From the NCBI GenBank assembly GCA_036013505.1, contig CP107851.1, positions 930,001 to 994,000 on the forward strand: a stretch of DNA of 64,000 bases, in the 5' to 3' direction. The stretch is from Streptomyces sp. NBC_00510. Its GTDB lineage: Bacteria > Actinomycetota > Actinomycetes > Streptomycetales > Streptomycetaceae. Positions 63,501-64,000 of this stretch are shown here, in pieces. The translations under genes and the position numbers were made by a program. Below the pieces are notes generated by a model that did no database searches, was not told the DNA's origin, and saw only the letters and a program-made list of their open reading frames with translations. Position 1 is the first letter of the stretch, and the number at the start of each line of letters is the position of its first letter.

Positions 63501-64000
63501 GCCTTCTCCGCGACGCGGATCGACGGCGTCCCGTACCTGGTGAACGGCAACTCCGGCAAGAATCCGGCGAGCACGCCCGACAACGGCGGCTTCACCGGCT
63601 GGACGATGCTGGGCATCGACCCGCGCCACGGCCGGGTCACCGACCCCTTCGACGTCCCCTCCGGTGACTCCGCGATCTGGCTGCGCGCCGAGGTGCACGC
63701 CCGCACCGACGCGGTGGACATGGTCGCCCCGGCCACGCTCACCGTCGGCGGCGTGGGCCACGCCTCGGCGACCGTCACCCAGGACGGCACCCGTACCGTC
63801 CCGGTGGCCTGGCCGGTCGGCGCCGCATGGTCCGGCAGCCGCGTCGACGTGGCGGGCGCCGACGGCGACGGGCACGGGCACCACGACGGGGCGCCCGTCA
63901 TCGCCTACGACCCGGCCACCTCGACGGTCAAGGGCCTGCGCACCGGCACCGCGGTGCTCCGCGTGACCGTCAACGGCGTGACGACCGAGCGGACGATCAC
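60546..64000 (+). CDS. Secreted NAGPA-domain/metallophosphoesterase fusion, 3' end outside window
   Basis: 1,151 residues visible, start GTG 60546. A signal peptide (AAVLALATALSIGAGMMTTAQAF) is followed by a phosphodiester-glycosidase (NAGPA-type) domain: AVAAVNGDYFDMND near residue 140, LNMDGGGSTTMAAR near 380 and NGLGLFA. A bacterial Ig-like/Big_2 region (about 430-620) and a strand-rich domain follow. Then comes a calcineurin-type phosphoesterase: VMSDAQF (792), NGDLVDEG, PGNHEVMG (866), FEHHPTED and AGHVGAF, where the usual GHxH is changed. It likely works outside the cell on phosphate-containing glycans or esters. The frame is open to the end of the window. Confidence 0.88.
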   Translation, partial: MPFPLQPAVPSPRSAARRGAAVLALATALSIGAGMMTTAQAFAPEQLVSAPAGVTKPGSSGHGLIPSTPGESIVTRETRTPIAPGLNLTRFDRFEADGWVRGQVLVADLAEDRLSVDHISSGTVTGKSRVTEQARRTGAVAAVNGDYFDMNDTEAPVGAAVSREDGLVNSPTEGRNQTVAIGADGLGRLAQVFLEGDVTVGGTEHLKLSGVNTPVLAAGGIGLFTDQWGVSPRTKPVSGADRVTEVRLRDGKVTEVHTSVSSGPIPAGTSVLLGREAGADALAGLAPGDAVTVAYKPRADFGDVAVAVGGGQVLVADGTVKHYTDGDTVTATSRTSVGFSADGRTMYLVAVDGKQTDSRGMDLNELGAFMKGLGARNALNMDGGGSTTMAARLPGESTTGLVNSPSDGSERQVANGLGLFAAPGSGAVRGFRVQPALTADGSEKVFPGLHRAVRALAHDETYAPVPAGRVRWRGDGRVTVRSGHDGSAVVTGKRPGTARVEASSGHRATGSAELTVLAPAVRIAPGSSLVALDGLDDTARLTVTGYDALGDSAPIDASDVKVTGGDGVVSVSPADDATFTVRGLADGASTTLHLTVGKLTTDVAVTVGLAEKSFADLSDAASWTSANDRAPGGSVTPAGGHDGAPGLKLTYDFTRSTATRGQYAVPPQQIQLPGQPQAVTMWINGDGNGEWPRLQYRTAAGVTANLDGPTITWTGWRKVEFPVPVGTPYPLTFQRVRLLETSAARSYTGEVTISDLRVKVAPDVDLPVRPKVEDPVVVTNGTVDGRPLRVAVMSDAQFVARDPGSPLVAAARRTLEEIAAAKPDLLVVNGDLVDEGSPADFALARTLLDEFEARTKGTVPWHYVPGNHEVMGPGNTSNFTAAFGDTTSVFDVEGTRFITLDSSSGTLRGGGFAQLQMLHDQLRDAAADRSVSGVVVFEHHPTEDPLPDRASQLGDRKEAALVEQWLADFRAEGHKSAAFVAGHVGAFSATRIDGVPYLVNGNSGKNPASTPDNGGFTGWTMLGIDPRHGRVTDPFDVPSGDSAIWLRAEVHARTDAVDMVAPATLTVGGVGHASATVTQDGTRTVPVAWPVGAAWSGSRVDVAGADGDGHGHHDGAPVIAYDPATSTVKGLRTGTAVLRVTVNGVTTERTI

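Noticed and set aside
60417..63884. A 1,155-codon leftward frame across the phosphoesterase
   Set aside because: Antisense shadow of the NAGPA/phosphoesterase gene.
1..64000. Prophage, insertion sequence, defence system or CRISPR array
   Set aside because: No integrase, transposase, phage, Cas or restriction gene could be recognised in any frame, and no spaced repeats were seen.

Overview
The DNA is very GC-rich, with the codon bias, GTG starts, AGGAGG-type ribosome sites and long GC hairpins of a streptomycete or close relative. This is supported by IdeR/DmdR-type iron boxes, an AdpA-like AraC regulator, an LAxTG (class E) sortase substrate and many secreted hydrolases. There is no rRNA, tRNA, CRISPR array or insertion sequence that I can see. 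The long frames antisense to real genes are GC-bias shadows.

Positions 1-19964 hold an iron-controlled hydroxamate siderophore locus. A nonribosomal peptide synthetase runs leftward out of the window: half-C, A-MT-PCP, C-A-PCP, C. Its second A domain carries a serine code and its first has an embedded N-methyltransferase. Divergent from it are two FecCD permeases and an ATPase, then a tautomerase-like gene. A leftward pair follows: a hydroxyornithine-type formyltransferase translationally coupled to an acetylglutamate-kinase paralogue. Divergent from that pair is an L-ornithine N5-monooxygenase. After a decayed mycothiol/DinB-type gene comes a second uptake unit (ATPase, binding lipoprotein, fused double permease), with a divergent siderophore-interacting reductase. 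Five iron boxes sit in the three divergent promoters. Together these genes make, import and reduce the iron from an N-methylated, formylated, serine-containing ornithine hydroxamate peptide. Export and release genes are not in the window.

Positions 20000-30100 are mixed chromosomal genes: an orphan FAD-binding subunit, a TetR regulator and divergent SDR with an exact inverted operator pair, several GNAT acetyltransferases, an FG-GAP secreted protein and an S9 peptidase.

Positions 30300-40900 carry a secreted GH92 mannosidase under a LacI-type palindrome, a secreted metallophosphoesterase with two peptidoglycan-binding repeats, and an SGNH esterase. An AraC/DJ-1 regulator follows, next to a GAPDH gene. 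Three copies of one 16-bp motif lie upstream of the regulator and of GAPDH, suggesting autoregulation plus control of GAPDH.

Positions 40900-64000 carry a TAP-like hydrolase, an ArsR-like regulator, a 14-TM MFS pump with a carboxypeptidase-regulatory-like tail, an LAFTG surface protein, a Usp, an aldo/keto reductase, a phytoene-desaturase-like oxidoreductase and a receptor Ser/Thr kinase. Next come a second SGNH esterase, a flavin disulfide reductase and a VOC protein. A frameshifted MFS remnant follows, and last a large NAGPA/metallophosphoesterase gene that leaves the window on the right.
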